Below, in pieces: positions 8,905 to 17,178 of a stretch of DNA of 64,000 nucleotides. Origin of the DNA: Chitinophagaceae bacterium (GTDB lineage Bacteria; Bacteroidota; Bacteroidia; Chitinophagales; Chitinophagaceae). The first letter of the stretch is position 1, and each line of letters opens with the position of its first letter. The notes below the pieces were generated by a model. That model saw nothing but the letters and a program-made list of their open reading frames with translations. It had not been told where the DNA came from and made no database searches. Position numbers and translations under genes: made by a program. The stretch lies in contig JAEUVB010000016.1 in the NCBI GenBank assembly GCA_016786845.1, forward strand, positions 186,001 to 250,000, read 5' to 3'.

Positions 8905-9513
8905 TCATTCTAAAATACCCAATCCTTCGCGGACCACTTCAGGAGGATTTTGGGTACAATCCACCACCGTTGACGGGAGATGCCCTCCCTCTCCCCCATC
9001 GATAATGAGATCAACTAAATGACCGAAATGTTCTTCGATCAATTCAGGATCGGAAAAAATCTCCTGTTCATTTTCCAAGGGTAAAGAGGTAGAAAGTATG
9101 GGTCGGTCCAATTCCTTCAGTAATGCATGCGCAATGAGATTGTCCGGTACACGGATACCGACGGTTTCTTTTTTGGTCTTCAGCAACTTGGGCACCTTTT
9201 TACTCGCCGGTAAAATAAAGGTGAAAGGCCCGGGCAGATATTGTTTCAAAAAACGATATAAGGGTGTATCAATCGATTTAGCATACTCGCTCAGATGACT
9301 GAGGTCGGAACACAGAAATGATAATTGTGCTTTCTGCGGATTTATTTGTTTGATCCTGCAAATTCGTTCAATGGCTTCAGGATGTTCTATATCACATCCG
9401 ATTCCGTAAACGGTATCCGTTGGGTAGATAATGACCCCGCCCTTACGCAAACAATCTGCGACCATGCGGATTTTTCTTTCGTCCGGATTTTTAGGGTGGA
9501 TTTGAATGAGCAT
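8905..9513 (-). CDS. Sua5/YciO/YrdC family, probable L-threonylcarbamoyladenylate synthase
   Basis: The 202-aa product is a single YrdC-type domain. The family makes threonylcarbamoyl-AMP from threonine, bicarbonate and ATP for t6A37 of ANN-decoding tRNAs. Motifs: GGVIIYPTDTVYGIGCD near residue 25, KQINPQKAQLSFLCSDL, LPGPFTFILPASKKVP, TVGIRVPDN, RPILSTSLP and PSTVVDCT. The second half is close to the YciO subgroup, so the exact role (TsaC against YciO) is uncertain. It has a very good promoter ending 4 nt before the ATG and is divergent from the O-antigen-ligase-like gene. Confidence 0.88.
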   Translation of the reverse strand: MLIQIHPKNPDERKIRMVADCLRKGGVIIYPTDTVYGIGCDIEHPEAIERICRIKQINPQKAQLSFLCSDLSHLSEYAKSIDTPLYRFLKQYLPGPFTFILPASKKVPKLLKTKKETVGIRVPDNLIAHALLKELDRPILSTSLPLENEQEIFSDPELIEEHFGHLVDLIIDGGEGGHLPSTVVDCTQNPPEVVREGLGILE

Positions 9514-9517
9514 ACTA

Positions 9518-9548
9518 CAAAGATAGCATGAATGATGCCGAAAGCAAA
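9518..9548 (-). promoter_or_regulatory. Promoter of the tsaC-like gene, predicted leaderless
   Basis: On the minus strand: TTTG (plus 9545-9548), 19 nt, TATCTTTG (plus 9518-9525), then TAGT and the ATG. Both elements match the Bacteroidota consensus exactly, with good spacing. With only 4 nt between the -7 box and the start codon, transcription should start at or next to the A of ATG. Confidence 0.75.
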
Positions 9549-9647
9549 CAGAATGAAATTAACTGAAATGGAGTCCTTGATTTTCATTGGGTGCTGAGGG
9601 CTTATTGGTTAAAAAAATAAATCACATTGGTATAACTTCGCAGAGAC

Positions 9648-10889
9648 ATGCAATTTTTACAACATCTCGACCGGGGCAGAATTTGGTTTCTCATCATCCT
9701 GCTCACCGCCGCATCCTTTCCCTGGAGCGAGCGACTGAATTCGGTGGGTATTGTACTGCTCTTGATACATTGGTTGTCTGACATGCAACTGCTGACAAAA
9801 ATCCGTTCCATCCGATGGGACAAACCCTTCATTATTTGCTGGAGTTTTTTCTTACTACATGTGCTGGCCTTACTCTGGTCGGATTACCCCGGCATTGGAT
9901 ATAAAACCATTGAGGTGAAACTAGTATTTCTTTTGTTGCCACTTTTTTTCTCGACCGAGAATCACATGGACAAAGAACGGTGGAAAATATTACTATTCGT
10001 TTTTACCATTTCATGCCTGCTCTCATTTTTATACCTCTGTGGCTATTCTTTTGTGCATTACCGCCAACTTGGATTTGGTATGATGTTTAAGCGCATGTAT
10101 ATCTCCTATGGACTCATGCACCCGGGTTATTATTCCAATTATATTGCATTGGCGATAACCGGTGCGATGCTTTACCTGATAGGATCCAGAAACAAAGACA
10201 AGCCCTACCGCATCTTTTATACCATCAGTATACTGGTCTTGTTACTGACCTTAATTCTCATGGCTTCTAAAACCACATTGATCTATATAGGCATCTTGGC
10301 CATTTATACTCTTTGGTTGTTCTCTTCGTTTATTCAGCAAATCTCCTATCGTATCGGTGCATTTGTATTGATGTGCCTGATTGCCGGCACCGCCATTGTT
10401 TTATCGCCTCCGATACAGGTAAGAATACAAGAAATGTTTCAGGATGCACAGGCGGTGAATAAACAAACCGCCATTGCCAATTCAACCGCCAGTCGCATTA
10501 TAGCCTGGGATGTGTCGATGGATTTGATCGGTAAGAAATGGCTGAGCGGTTATGGCACCGGTGCGGCAGATACCGTTCTCCGAATGGAAATGGCCAAACA
10601 AGGTTATCAAGCCTTATCTAAAGACATGAGCGCGCATAATCAATGGCTGCGTACATGGCTCAATGTGGGACTTAGCGGTGTGTTTCTTCTGATTGCTTTT
10701 TTTGTGTTCATCGCCCTGGATTGTCTTCGCAAACGAAAACATGCGGGATTATGGATGTTGTTGCTGATCGCCATCAATTTATTCACCGATGATATGCTGG
10801 AAATTCAAGCAGGCATCGTTTTCTTCCTCTTCTTTATGACCCTGATTTTGTATTCCGGCAAAAGAAGATTGAAGGGCTATTATTCGTGA
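9648..10889 (+). CDS. O-antigen ligase/polymerase-like membrane protein
   Basis: A 413-aa polytopic inner-membrane protein with roughly 10-12 hydrophobic segments. The large periplasmic loop near residues 265-345 carries SRIIAWDVSMDLIGKKWLSG, then YGTGAADT and SAHNQWLRTWLNVGLSG. This matches the Wzy_C (PF04932) family of O-antigen ligases and polymerases, which act on undecaprenyl-linked glycans in the periplasm. Whether it is a ligase (WaaL-like) or a polymerase cannot be told from sequence. No other polysaccharide genes are adjacent. Its 3' end overlaps that of the convergent response regulator gene by 10 bp. A near-consensus -7 box TAACTTCG lies 7 nt before the ATG. Confidence 0.8.
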   Translation: MQFLQHLDRGRIWFLIILLTAASFPWSERLNSVGIVLLLIHWLSDMQLLTKIRSIRWDKPFIICWSFFLLHVLALLWSDYPGIGYKTIEVKLVFLLLPLFFSTENHMDKERWKILLFVFTISCLLSFLYLCGYSFVHYRQLGFGMMFKRMYISYGLMHPGYYSNYIALAITGAMLYLIGSRNKDKPYRIFYTISILVLLLTLILMASKTTLIYIGILAIYTLWLFSSFIQQISYRIGAFVLMCLIAGTAIVLSPPIQVRIQEMFQDAQAVNKQTAIANSTASRIIAWDVSMDLIGKKWLSGYGTGAADTVLRMEMAKQGYQALSKDMSAHNQWLRTWLNVGLSGVFLLIAFFVFIALDCLRKRKHAGLWMLLLIAINLFTDDMLEIQAGIVFFLFFMTLILYSGKRRLKGYYS

Positions 10890-11590
10890 TAGCTAAATTT
10901 ATATCCCACGCCTCTGACGCTTAAAAAATACTTTGGATGCTTGGGGTCCTGTTCGAAATACTTACGATAGGTGGTGATAAAATTATCAATGGTTCGGGTG
11001 GTTGGGAACACATTAAAACCCCATACCATTTTTAAAATATGTTCGCGTGTAATGACTTCATTTTTATTTTCGACCAATAATTTGAGAAACTGAACTTCCT
11101 TCTTCGTCAGAGGATGTGTTGTGCCTTTTACATCGGTGCATTCCTGGGCATGAAAATCGATTTGACAGGGGCCAATATTAAATTGATGCAAGGCCTCGGC
11201 AGAGTGTTCAATCTTTTTTGTTTTCTCGATCAGCTTTTCTACACGCAAGAGTAATTCTTCCAGATTAAAGGGCTTGGTCAAATAATCATCCCCTCCCTTT
11301 TTCAAACCCAGTACACGATCGGCCCCACTGTTGCGCGCAGATAAAAACAGAATAGGTACTTTGTCATTTTGCAAACGAATACTTTCACACACCATAATAC
11401 CATCCACCCCCGGCAGCATGATATCCAATACAATGCAATCGTAATATTCCTGTTTGAATGCAGCAATGGCTTTGTTGCCATCGGCCACTGCACTCACTTC
11501 ATACCCTTCCATTTCAAGATTGAGCTTTAATGCGACCCGAAGACTTTCTTCATCCTCAACCAATAATATATTTCCTTTAGTTTCTGCCAT
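10880..11590 (-). CDS. OmpR/PhoB-family response regulator
   Basis: A DNA-binding response regulator of 236 aa from the ATG at 11590; an alternative ATG nine bases upstream adds MII. The receiver domain has the acidic pocket in LLVEDEESLR, the phospho-acceptor Asp in DCIVLDIMLPGVDG, the conserved Ser/Thr region LFLSARN and Lys in DDYLTKPFNLEELL. The winged-helix domain ends in FITTYRKYFEQDPKHPKYFLS followed by VRGVGYKF, typical of OmpR/PhoB. It follows its histidine kinase by 20 nt on the same strand, so the two are co-transcribed. Targets are unknown. Confidence 0.95.
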   Translation of the reverse strand: MAETKGNILLVEDEESLRVALKLNLEMEGYEVSAVADGNKAIAAFKQEYYDCIVLDIMLPGVDGIMVCESIRLQNDKVPILFLSARNSGADRVLGLKKGGDDYLTKPFNLEELLLRVEKLIEKTKKIEHSAEALHQFNIGPCQIDFHAQECTDVKGTTHPLTKKEVQFLKLLVENKNEVITREHILKMVWGFNVFPTTRTIDNFITTYRKYFEQDPKHPKYFLSVRGVGYKFSYHE

Positions 11591-11610
11591 AATGATCAAC
11601 TGACCTCTTT

Positions 11611-12576
11611 TTATGCGGTAAATTTGATCTCAAAAATAGCACCGTGAGGTTGATTATTTTTCACAGTAATGTCATATTTATAAAGTCGCGTAATTTTTTT
11701 AACGATAAATAGTCCCAGTCCTGTACCCTTGGAAGATCTTGTACTTTCATTTCCGATGCGATAAAATTTTCGGAAGACTTTGCTTTTTTCGTCGTCCGGT
11801 ATGCCGGGTCCTAAATCAGCCACAGACAGTACAGTATTGTTTTTTTCTCCGGCTTTTAGAGAAACCGTGATGGGTTTACCGCCCGAATATTTATAGGCGT
11901 TTTCCATCAGGTTGCTGATCACCATTTTCCATAATGTATATTCTCCATTAAAACTGAATTCTGGCAAGTCGATTTCCAGGTCCAACTTCAGATCAGCATA
12001 CCGTGATTTCATTTCCTCTGCCTGATCGGTGATGAGTGCATTCAGATTAATTTCTTCCGAATAAATAGCCTTGCGTTTGTTTTCCAGTTGGGTGGCAATC
12101 AAAATATTATTACACAAATCATTCAATCGATCTGCTTCATGAACAGCGGTCTTCATCAGTTGTTGCTGCATTTTTTCTTCCAACTTTCTCTTCTCTAAAG
12201 TTTGCAAATTGAGTTTAATGCCCGCAATGGGTGTTTTTAATTCATGCGTCACACTCAACATAAAATTCTGCTGCAACTTGTTCAATTGCTGTTGACGGAA
12301 ATAAGCGATGTAAACAACCCCTGCACTTAAAAGAATAATCAAGAGAAAAAATGAACCCTCTCCAATATATTGCTTGTCTCTGCGTGCCCTTTTATCCTGC
12401 AGTGCAGCCAATTCACTTTCATACGCTGATGTCTCGTGAATGCGGCTGCGCATTTCCAGCATTTCTTTTTCCGATTGATAAATGATGCCATTCTGTTTGT
12501 GCAAACTATAACCCCAAAACACAATCGCTATAACGATGTAAATAAACAATAAGGTATAGGCTATGGTGAACTTCAT
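11611..12576 (-). CDS. Sensor histidine kinase
   Basis: A 321-aa membrane kinase partnering the downstream regulator. Transmembrane segments lie at residues 5-24 and 75-93, with a small, mostly charged periplasmic segment of about 50 aa between them. The HisKA domain has the phospho-acceptor His111 in SVTHELKTPIAGI. The ATPase domain shows the N box (NLMENAYKYSGG, about 222-233), G1 box DLGPGIPDD (254-262) and G2 box KGTGLGLFIVKKI (283-295). There is no HAMP or PAS domain. The signal is unknown. The start fits the first hydrophobic helix. A TAAATTTG box lies 17 nt upstream in the intergenic region shared with metH. Confidence 0.94.
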   Translation of the reverse strand: MKFTIAYTLLFIYIVIAIVFWGYSLHKQNGIIYQSEKEMLEMRSRIHETSAYESELAALQDKRARRDKQYIGEGSFFLLIILLSAGVVYIAYFRQQQLNKLQQNFMLSVTHELKTPIAGIKLNLQTLEKRKLEEKMQQQLMKTAVHEADRLNDLCNNILIATQLENKRKAIYSEEINLNALITDQAEEMKSRYADLKLDLEIDLPEFSFNGEYTLWKMVISNLMENAYKYSGGKPITVSLKAGEKNNTVLSVADLGPGIPDDEKSKVFRKFYRIGNESTRSSKGTGLGLFIVKKITRLYKYDITVKNNQPHGAIFEIKFTA

Positions 12577-12593
12577 ACAGGATGGGCGTTAGA

Positions 12594-12601
12594 CAAATTT
12601 A
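12594..12601 (-). promoter_or_regulatory. -7 promoter box for the two-component operon
   Basis: TAAATTTG on the minus strand, an exact TAnnTTTG match 17 nt upstream of the kinase ATG. No good -33 element is seen. It is back-to-back with the metH promoter, so the two units are divergently transcribed. Confidence 0.45.
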
Positions 12602-12615
12602 GTGGTAATAATTTC

Positions 12616-12645
12616 TTGCGGACTAATTTTTTACGCTTACTTTTG
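12616..12645 (+). promoter_or_regulatory. Promoter of the split metH operon
   Basis: TTG (12616-12618), 19 nt, TACTTTTG (12638-12645). Both elements and the spacing match the Bacteroidota consensus. It predicts a leader of about 115-120 nt before metH. Confidence 0.65.
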
Positions 12646-12768
12646 TGGTTCAGGCAGATTTGATTATTGTTCGGCCTGACATCACAAACTGAACTAATAC
12701 TCACACTGCCTAAACATTTCCCTGTTTATTTCATGTATGTTGTATCGTTCAGTATAAAAAACTGAAGT
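12646..12768 (+). promoter_or_regulatory. metH leader with a hairpin next to the start codon
   Basis: The predicted leader carries an inverted repeat TTCAGT (12748-12753) and ACTGAA (12761-12766) with a 7-nt AT loop, ending two bases before the ATG. A second ACTGAA lies near 12690, which could pair alternatively with TTCAGT. I see neither the conserved cores of a cobalamin riboswitch nor those of a SAM riboswitch. It may affect translation; this is inference only. Confidence 0.35.
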
Positions 12769-13794
12769 ATGAAAACATTAGCACAACTGCTGGAAAAACG
12801 TATCCTCATTATCGATGGCGCTATGGGCACCATGATACAGCGTCACAAATTGCAAGAGGCCGATTATCGTGGCGATCGTTTCGCCGACTGGCCTTCCGAT
12901 CTGAAAGGAAATAATGACCTGCTGAGCATCACAAGGCCCGATATCATTCAGGACATTCACCTGCAATACTTAAAAGCCGGAGCCAATATCATTGAAACCA
13001 ATACCTTCAATGCACAGCGCATTTCCATGGCCGACTACCACATGGAAGATCTCAGTTATGAAATTAATGTGGCGGCCGCTCAATGTGCTCGCAAGGCCAT
13101 TGATGCCTTTCGCGCGGATGCCAGTGTGGAGCAAGACCCTGACCAGGCCTATTTTGTAGCCGGTGCACTTGGCCCTACCAACAAAACATTATCCCTCTCT
13201 CCGGATGTCAACAACCCCGGGTTTCGTGCAGTCACTTTTGATGAAGTAGCCGATGCATATTACGAACAAGTCAAAGGCCTCGTGGATGGTGGTATCGATC
13301 TCATTTTGATTGAAACCATCTTCGACACCCTCAATGCCAAGGCTGCCATTTATGCCACGAAAAAATATTTTGCCGATCATCAGATCAATCTTCCCATTAT
13401 GATCTCCGGTACCATCACCGATGCTTCCGGTCGAACATTAAGCGGGCAAACACTCGAAGCTTTTCTTTATTCGGTTCAACATGCCGAACCGATCAGCATC
13501 GGGCTCAATTGTGCCTTAGGTGGTCGACAAATGAGACCCTTTATTGAAGAGCTATCAACGATGGCCGATTGCTATGTGAGTGCCTACCCCAATGCCGGTC
13601 TGCCAAATGCCATGGGTGAATACGATGAGACACCGGAAATAACCGCTAATATTATACAAGAATGGGCTCAAGACGGGCTCGTGAATGTCGTCGGGGGATG
13701 TTGCGGCACCACACCTCCGCATATTGCAGCAATTGCCCGCGCCGTCAAAGGCATCAAACCCAGACGATTATCAAACCCAGAAATTCAAGCTTAA
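12769..13794 (+). CDS. metH: Methionine synthase, homocysteine-binding part
   Basis: Encodes 341 aa corresponding to the first module of cobalamin-dependent methionine synthase, a TIM barrel that binds homocysteine on zinc. The N-terminus has the family motif [17 protein letters not shown]. The three zinc-ligand cysteines are visible: Cys248 in GLNCALGG, and Cys311 and Cys312 in [12 protein letters not shown]. In E. coli this module is the first third of one 1227-aa polypeptide. Here it ends in TAA at 13792-13794, in the linker before the folate domain, and the next ORF continues in the same frame after three codons. The two products should act together. The gene has its own promoter and a 120-nt leader. 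Confidence 0.95.
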   Translation: MKTLAQLLEKRILIIDGAMGTMIQRHKLQEADYRGDRFADWPSDLKGNNDLLSITRPDIIQDIHLQYLKAGANIIETNTFNAQRISMADYHMEDLSYEINVAAAQCARKAIDAFRADASVEQDPDQAYFVAGALGPTNKTLSLSPDVNNPGFRAVTFDEVADAYYEQVKGLVDGGIDLILIETIFDTLNAKAAIYATKKYFADHQINLPIMISGTITDASGRTLSGQTLEAFLYSVQHAEPISIGLNCALGGRQMRPFIEELSTMADCYVSAYPNAGLPNAMGEYDETPEITANIIQEWAQDGLVNVVGGCCGTTPPHIAAIARAVKGIKPRRLSNPEIQA

Positions 13795-13803
13795 GTCAAT
13801 TGT

Positions 13804-16437
13804 ATGAATAAACTGCACGTCGCCGGACTGGAACCCCTCGTGGTTTTTGAAGGCAGTAATTTTATCAATGTTGGAGAACGAACCAATGTAACCGGTTCGA
13901 AAAAATTTGCGGAGCTCATCCGCAACGGTCAGTACGAACAAGCGCTGACGGTCGCCCTTCAACAGGTAGACAATGGCGCCCAAGTCATCGATATCAATAT
14001 GGACGACGCTTTGCTCGACGGAGAATTGGCCATGGTTACCTTTTTGAATTTGTTGCAAGCGGAACCTTCCATTGCCAAAGTACCCATCATGCTCGACAGC
14101 AGTAAATTCAATATTATTGAAGCCGGACTGAAATGTGTACAAGGAAAATGTATCGTCAACTCTATTTCTCTCAAAGAAGGTGAAGAGAAGTTTATTCATC
14201 AGGCCAAAATTTGTAAACTCTATGGTGCCGCGGTCATCGTGATGGCATTTGACGAACAAGGTCAGGCCGATACCAAAGATCGCCGTGTAGCAGTCTGCGA
14301 GCGCGCTTATAAAATTCTCACTGAACAAGTCGGTTATCAACCTCGTGATATCATATTCGATCCGAATATTTTCGCGGTCGCTACAGGCCTGGAAGAACAT
14401 AATAATTATGGTATCGACTTTATCGAAACCTGTAAAGTACTGAAAGAAAAGTTTCCGGATTGTTGTATCAGTGGTGGCGTGAGCAATCTTTCTTTTTCAT
14501 TTCGTGGAAATAATTACGTGCGTGAAGCCATGCATAGTATTTTTCTTTATCATGCCATTAAAGCCGGACTCAGCATGGGCATCATCAATGCCGGTGCCCT
14601 TCCGATTTATGATGATATAGAACCGGCCTTGCGCAACGCCATTGAGGATGTGCTGTTCAATAAACATGAAGGCGCAACCGATGTACTGATCGGTTTGGCC
14701 GAATCTTTGAAAGACACCAAGACCGGGGAAAAAAGCCGGAATGATTTGGCGTGGCGTGATGGTTCTGTTGAAGAACGACTCAAACACGCTTTGGTACATG
14801 GAGTAACAGAATTTATTGATGCCGATACCGAAGAAGCCCGATTGAAATATTCGAAACCGTTGGACGTGATTGAAGGTCCACTCATGGCAGGAATGAATGT
14901 CGTAGGTGACTTGTTTGGCAGCGGAAAAATGTTTTTACCTCAGGTGGTCAAGAGTGCACGGGTGATGAAAAAAAGTGTGGCCTGGCTAAACCCCTATATC
15001 GAACTGGAAAAAAAAGAAGGCAGCACCAACGGTCGAGTGCTCATGGCTACCGTAAAAGGTGATGTGCACGATATTGGTAAAAATATTGTGGGTGTGGTAT
15101 TGGGTTGCAATGGTTATGAAATTATAGATCTCGGTGTGATGGTGCCTGCCAATACCATCCTTGATGAAGCCATTAAACAAAACGTAGATATCATCGGACT
15201 GAGCGGACTCATTACCCCATCGCTGGACGAAATGGTGCATATCGCCCATGAAATGAAACGCCGGAATATGAATATTCCACTCCTCATTGGCGGTGCCACA
15301 ACCTCCCGCATGCATACCGCAGTAAAAATTGCCGAGCATTATGATCAGGGGGTTTTACATGTGCTCGATGCTTCCCGCAGCGTCTCGGTAGTGAGTGACT
15401 TACTGAATGAAAACAAAGACGAGCTCCTGCAGAAAACGAAAGAAGAATATCAAAAACTCAGAGAAGACTTTTACAGCAAACGCACCGCGAAAACATATTT
15501 AAGTTATGCCGATGCTTGTGTTCATGCCTATACATTGAAATCTGCACCGGCTCCGGCTCCGGCAAATAAGGGTGTACAAACGTTTAAAGATCTCGACCTC
15601 AACGACATTGCGGCCTATATCGATTGGACCCCATTTTTCATCACTTGGGAAATGCACGGAAAGTTTCCGGGTATACTCAGCGATGAAGTAGTGGGCGTAG
15701 AAGCGACTAAATTATATGAGGATGCCAAGGCTTTGTTGCAAAAGGCGATTGACGAAAATTGGTTGCAAGCCCATGCCGTTTGTGGAATATGGGAAGCCCA
15801 ACGGGATGGAGATGATGTGAAAGTCAAAACAGAAACCGGGATCACTCACCTCAACTTTTTACGTCAACAAATTCAGAAGGCAGAAGGTCAAGCCAATTTC
15901 TGTTTGAGTGATTTTATTTCTGCCGATCAGCCCGATCATATCGGGGCTTTTGCCGTTACGATACAAGGCATCAGTCCTCACTTGAAACGATTTGAAGCGC
16001 AGCATGACGATTACAATAAAATTATGCTTCAGGCATTGGCTGATCGTTTGGCTGAAGCTACTGCGGAATGGCTGCATCGCCGGGTCAGGGTCAAACATTG
16101 GGGATATGCTGCTGATGAAGACCTAAGCAACGATGCCTTGATTCACGAAGATTATCAGGGTATTCGTCCGGCTCCCGGCTATCCGGCTTGTCCCGACCAT
16201 ACCGAAAAAAATAAACTCTTTCAAATGCTCGATGTTGAACATCAAATTGGCATTACGCTCACGGAGTCATTAGCGATGTATCCGGCTTCTTCTGTTTGTG
16301 GTTGGTATTTTGCCCATCCGGAAAGCAAGTATTTTGGTGTTGGAAAAATTAAAGAAGATCAATTGATTGATTATGCCCGTCGAAAAGGAATGAGCCTCGA
16401 GGATATGACGGTATGGTTGCGACCGGTATTGGATTAA
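13804..16437 (+). CDS. metH: Methionine synthase, folate, cobalamin and reactivation parts
   Basis: An 877-aa protein with the remaining modules of cobalamin-dependent methionine synthase. The pterin-binding barrel starts with [16 protein letters not shown] (about residue 18). The B12 cap and binding domains include [14 protein letters not shown], where His422 is the lower cobalt ligand (DxHxxG). The C-terminal AdoMet-dependent reactivation domain carries [16 protein letters not shown] near residue 795. The ATG comes 9 nt after the stop of the homocysteine module, in the same frame, with no Shine-Dalgarno sequence; reinitiation or translational coupling is likely. Readthrough of the single TAA would give about 1222 aa, the length of a normal MetH. 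Confidence 0.96.
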   Translation: MNKLHVAGLEPLVVFEGSNFINVGERTNVTGSKKFAELIRNGQYEQALTVALQQVDNGAQVIDINMDDALLDGELAMVTFLNLLQAEPSIAKVPIMLDSSKFNIIEAGLKCVQGKCIVNSISLKEGEEKFIHQAKICKLYGAAVIVMAFDEQGQADTKDRRVAVCERAYKILTEQVGYQPRDIIFDPNIFAVATGLEEHNNYGIDFIETCKVLKEKFPDCCISGGVSNLSFSFRGNNYVREAMHSIFLYHAIKAGLSMGIINAGALPIYDDIEPALRNAIEDVLFNKHEGATDVLIGLAESLKDTKTGEKSRNDLAWRDGSVEERLKHALVHGVTEFIDADTEEARLKYSKPLDVIEGPLMAGMNVVGDLFGSGKMFLPQVVKSARVMKKSVAWLNPYIELEKKEGSTNGRVLMATVKGDVHDIGKNIVGVVLGCNGYEIIDLGVMVPANTILDEAIKQNVDIIGLSGLITPSLDEMVHIAHEMKRRNMNIPLLIGGATTSRMHTAVKIAEHYDQGVLHVLDASRSVSVVSDLLNENKDELLQKTKEEYQKLREDFYSKRTAKTYLSYADACVHAYTLKSAPAPAPANKGVQTFKDLDLNDIAAYIDWTPFFITWEMHGKFPGILSDEVVGVEATKLYEDAKALLQKAIDENWLQAHAVCGIWEAQRDGDDVKVKTETGITHLNFLRQQIQKAEGQANFCLSDFISADQPDHIGAFAVTIQGISPHLKRFEAQHDDYNKIMLQALADRLAEATAEWLHRRVRVKHWGYAADEDLSNDALIHEDYQGIRPAPGYPACPDHTEKNKLFQMLDVEHQIGITLTESLAMYPASSVCGWYFAHPESKYFGVGKIKEDQLIDYARRKGMSLEDMTVWLRPVLD

Positions 16438-16467
16438 AGGTGAGATAAATCAAATGAACTTACTTCC

Positions 16468-16896
16468 ATGAAAAAAACATTAAGTTCCTCCCTGGAATTA
16501 GACACGGATAGCCATCGTTTGCCCATCGACGAGATCTTCACTTATCTGCAAACGACTTACTGGGCAGCCAATCGTAGCCGGGATACGGTTCGTCGAAGTA
16601 TTCAGCACTCATTGTGTTTCGGTCTTTATCTTCACGACCGGCTCATCGGTTTTGCCAGAGTCGTCACTGACTTTGCTGTTTTTGCTTACCTCTGTGATGT
16701 GTATATTGTGCCCGATCAGCAAGGAAAGGGCTATGGTAAAATGCTGATGCAGGAAATTGCTGAATATCCTGAGCTGCAAGAAATCCGACGTTGTATGCTG
16801 GCGACCAAGGATGCACACGGGCTGTATGCACAGTATGGTTATAGCACTTTAGAAAAACCCGATCGCTGGATGGAAAAATTCAGGGCTGATCTGTAA
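16468..16896 (+). CDS. GNAT-family N-acetyltransferase
   Basis: A 142-aa single-domain acetyltransferase. Acetyl-CoA-binding motif A is VYIVPDQQGKGYGKMLMQEI (R/Q-x-x-G-x-G/A form), preceded by the strand GFARVVTDFAVFAYLCDV, and the C-terminus has AHGLYAQYGYSTLEKPDRWM. It resembles small uncharacterised GNAT proteins of Bacteroidota; the substrate is unknown. It starts 30 nt after metH and runs into the DUF3820 gene 7 nt later, so these two probably form a unit, possibly as the tail of the metH transcript. Confidence 0.9.
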   Translation: MKKTLSSSLELDTDSHRLPIDEIFTYLQTTYWAANRSRDTVRRSIQHSLCFGLYLHDRLIGFARVVTDFAVFAYLCDVYIVPDQQGKGYGKMLMQEIAEYPELQEIRRCMLATKDAHGLYAQYGYSTLEKPDRWMEKFRADL

Positions 16897-16903
16897 AACG
16901 AAT

Positions 16904-17149
16904 ATGATGGAAAACAATGAACAAATCCCTGAAATCAAACCCGAGGTTCTCCTTGAAGTGGTTCGCATGAAAATGCCTTATGGAAAATTTCGCGGACTCA
17001 TCATTTGCGATCTGCCCATATCTTACCTCGAATGGATGCTGCGTAAAGGTGGTTTCCCGAGAGGCAAACTCGGGTTCATGCTCAATACGGTTTATGAGAT
17101 CAAATTAAATGGATTGGAGTATTTACTTGAACCGCTAAGGGGAAAATAG
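16904..17149 (+). CDS. DUF3820 family protein
   Basis: An 81-aa protein with the DUF3820 pattern KMPYGKFRGLIICDLPISYL followed by EWMLRKGGFPRGKLG. This small domain is widespread in bacteria and of uncertain role (one Pseudomonas member was named a putative quorum-sensing-regulated factor). A second ATG follows the first, so the start could be 16907. It is coupled to the GNAT gene by a 7-nt gap and faces the next, minus-strand gene. Confidence 0.85.
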   Translation: MMENNEQIPEIKPEVLLEVVRMKMPYGKFRGLIICDLPISYLEWMLRKGGFPRGKLGFMLNTVYEIKLNGLEYLLEPLRGK

Positions 17150-17178
17150 GGCCAAGGGGCCGGGAAGTGCTTTCCTTT

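Noticed and set aside
12646..12768. Cobalamin or SAM riboswitch before metH
   Set aside because: No B12-box or SAM-box core is recognisable and the leader is too short for a cobalamin riboswitch with expression platform.
13771..14400. 209-aa minus-strand ORF across the metH junction
   Set aside because: Lies antisense to conserved MetH sequence and has no protein-family features.
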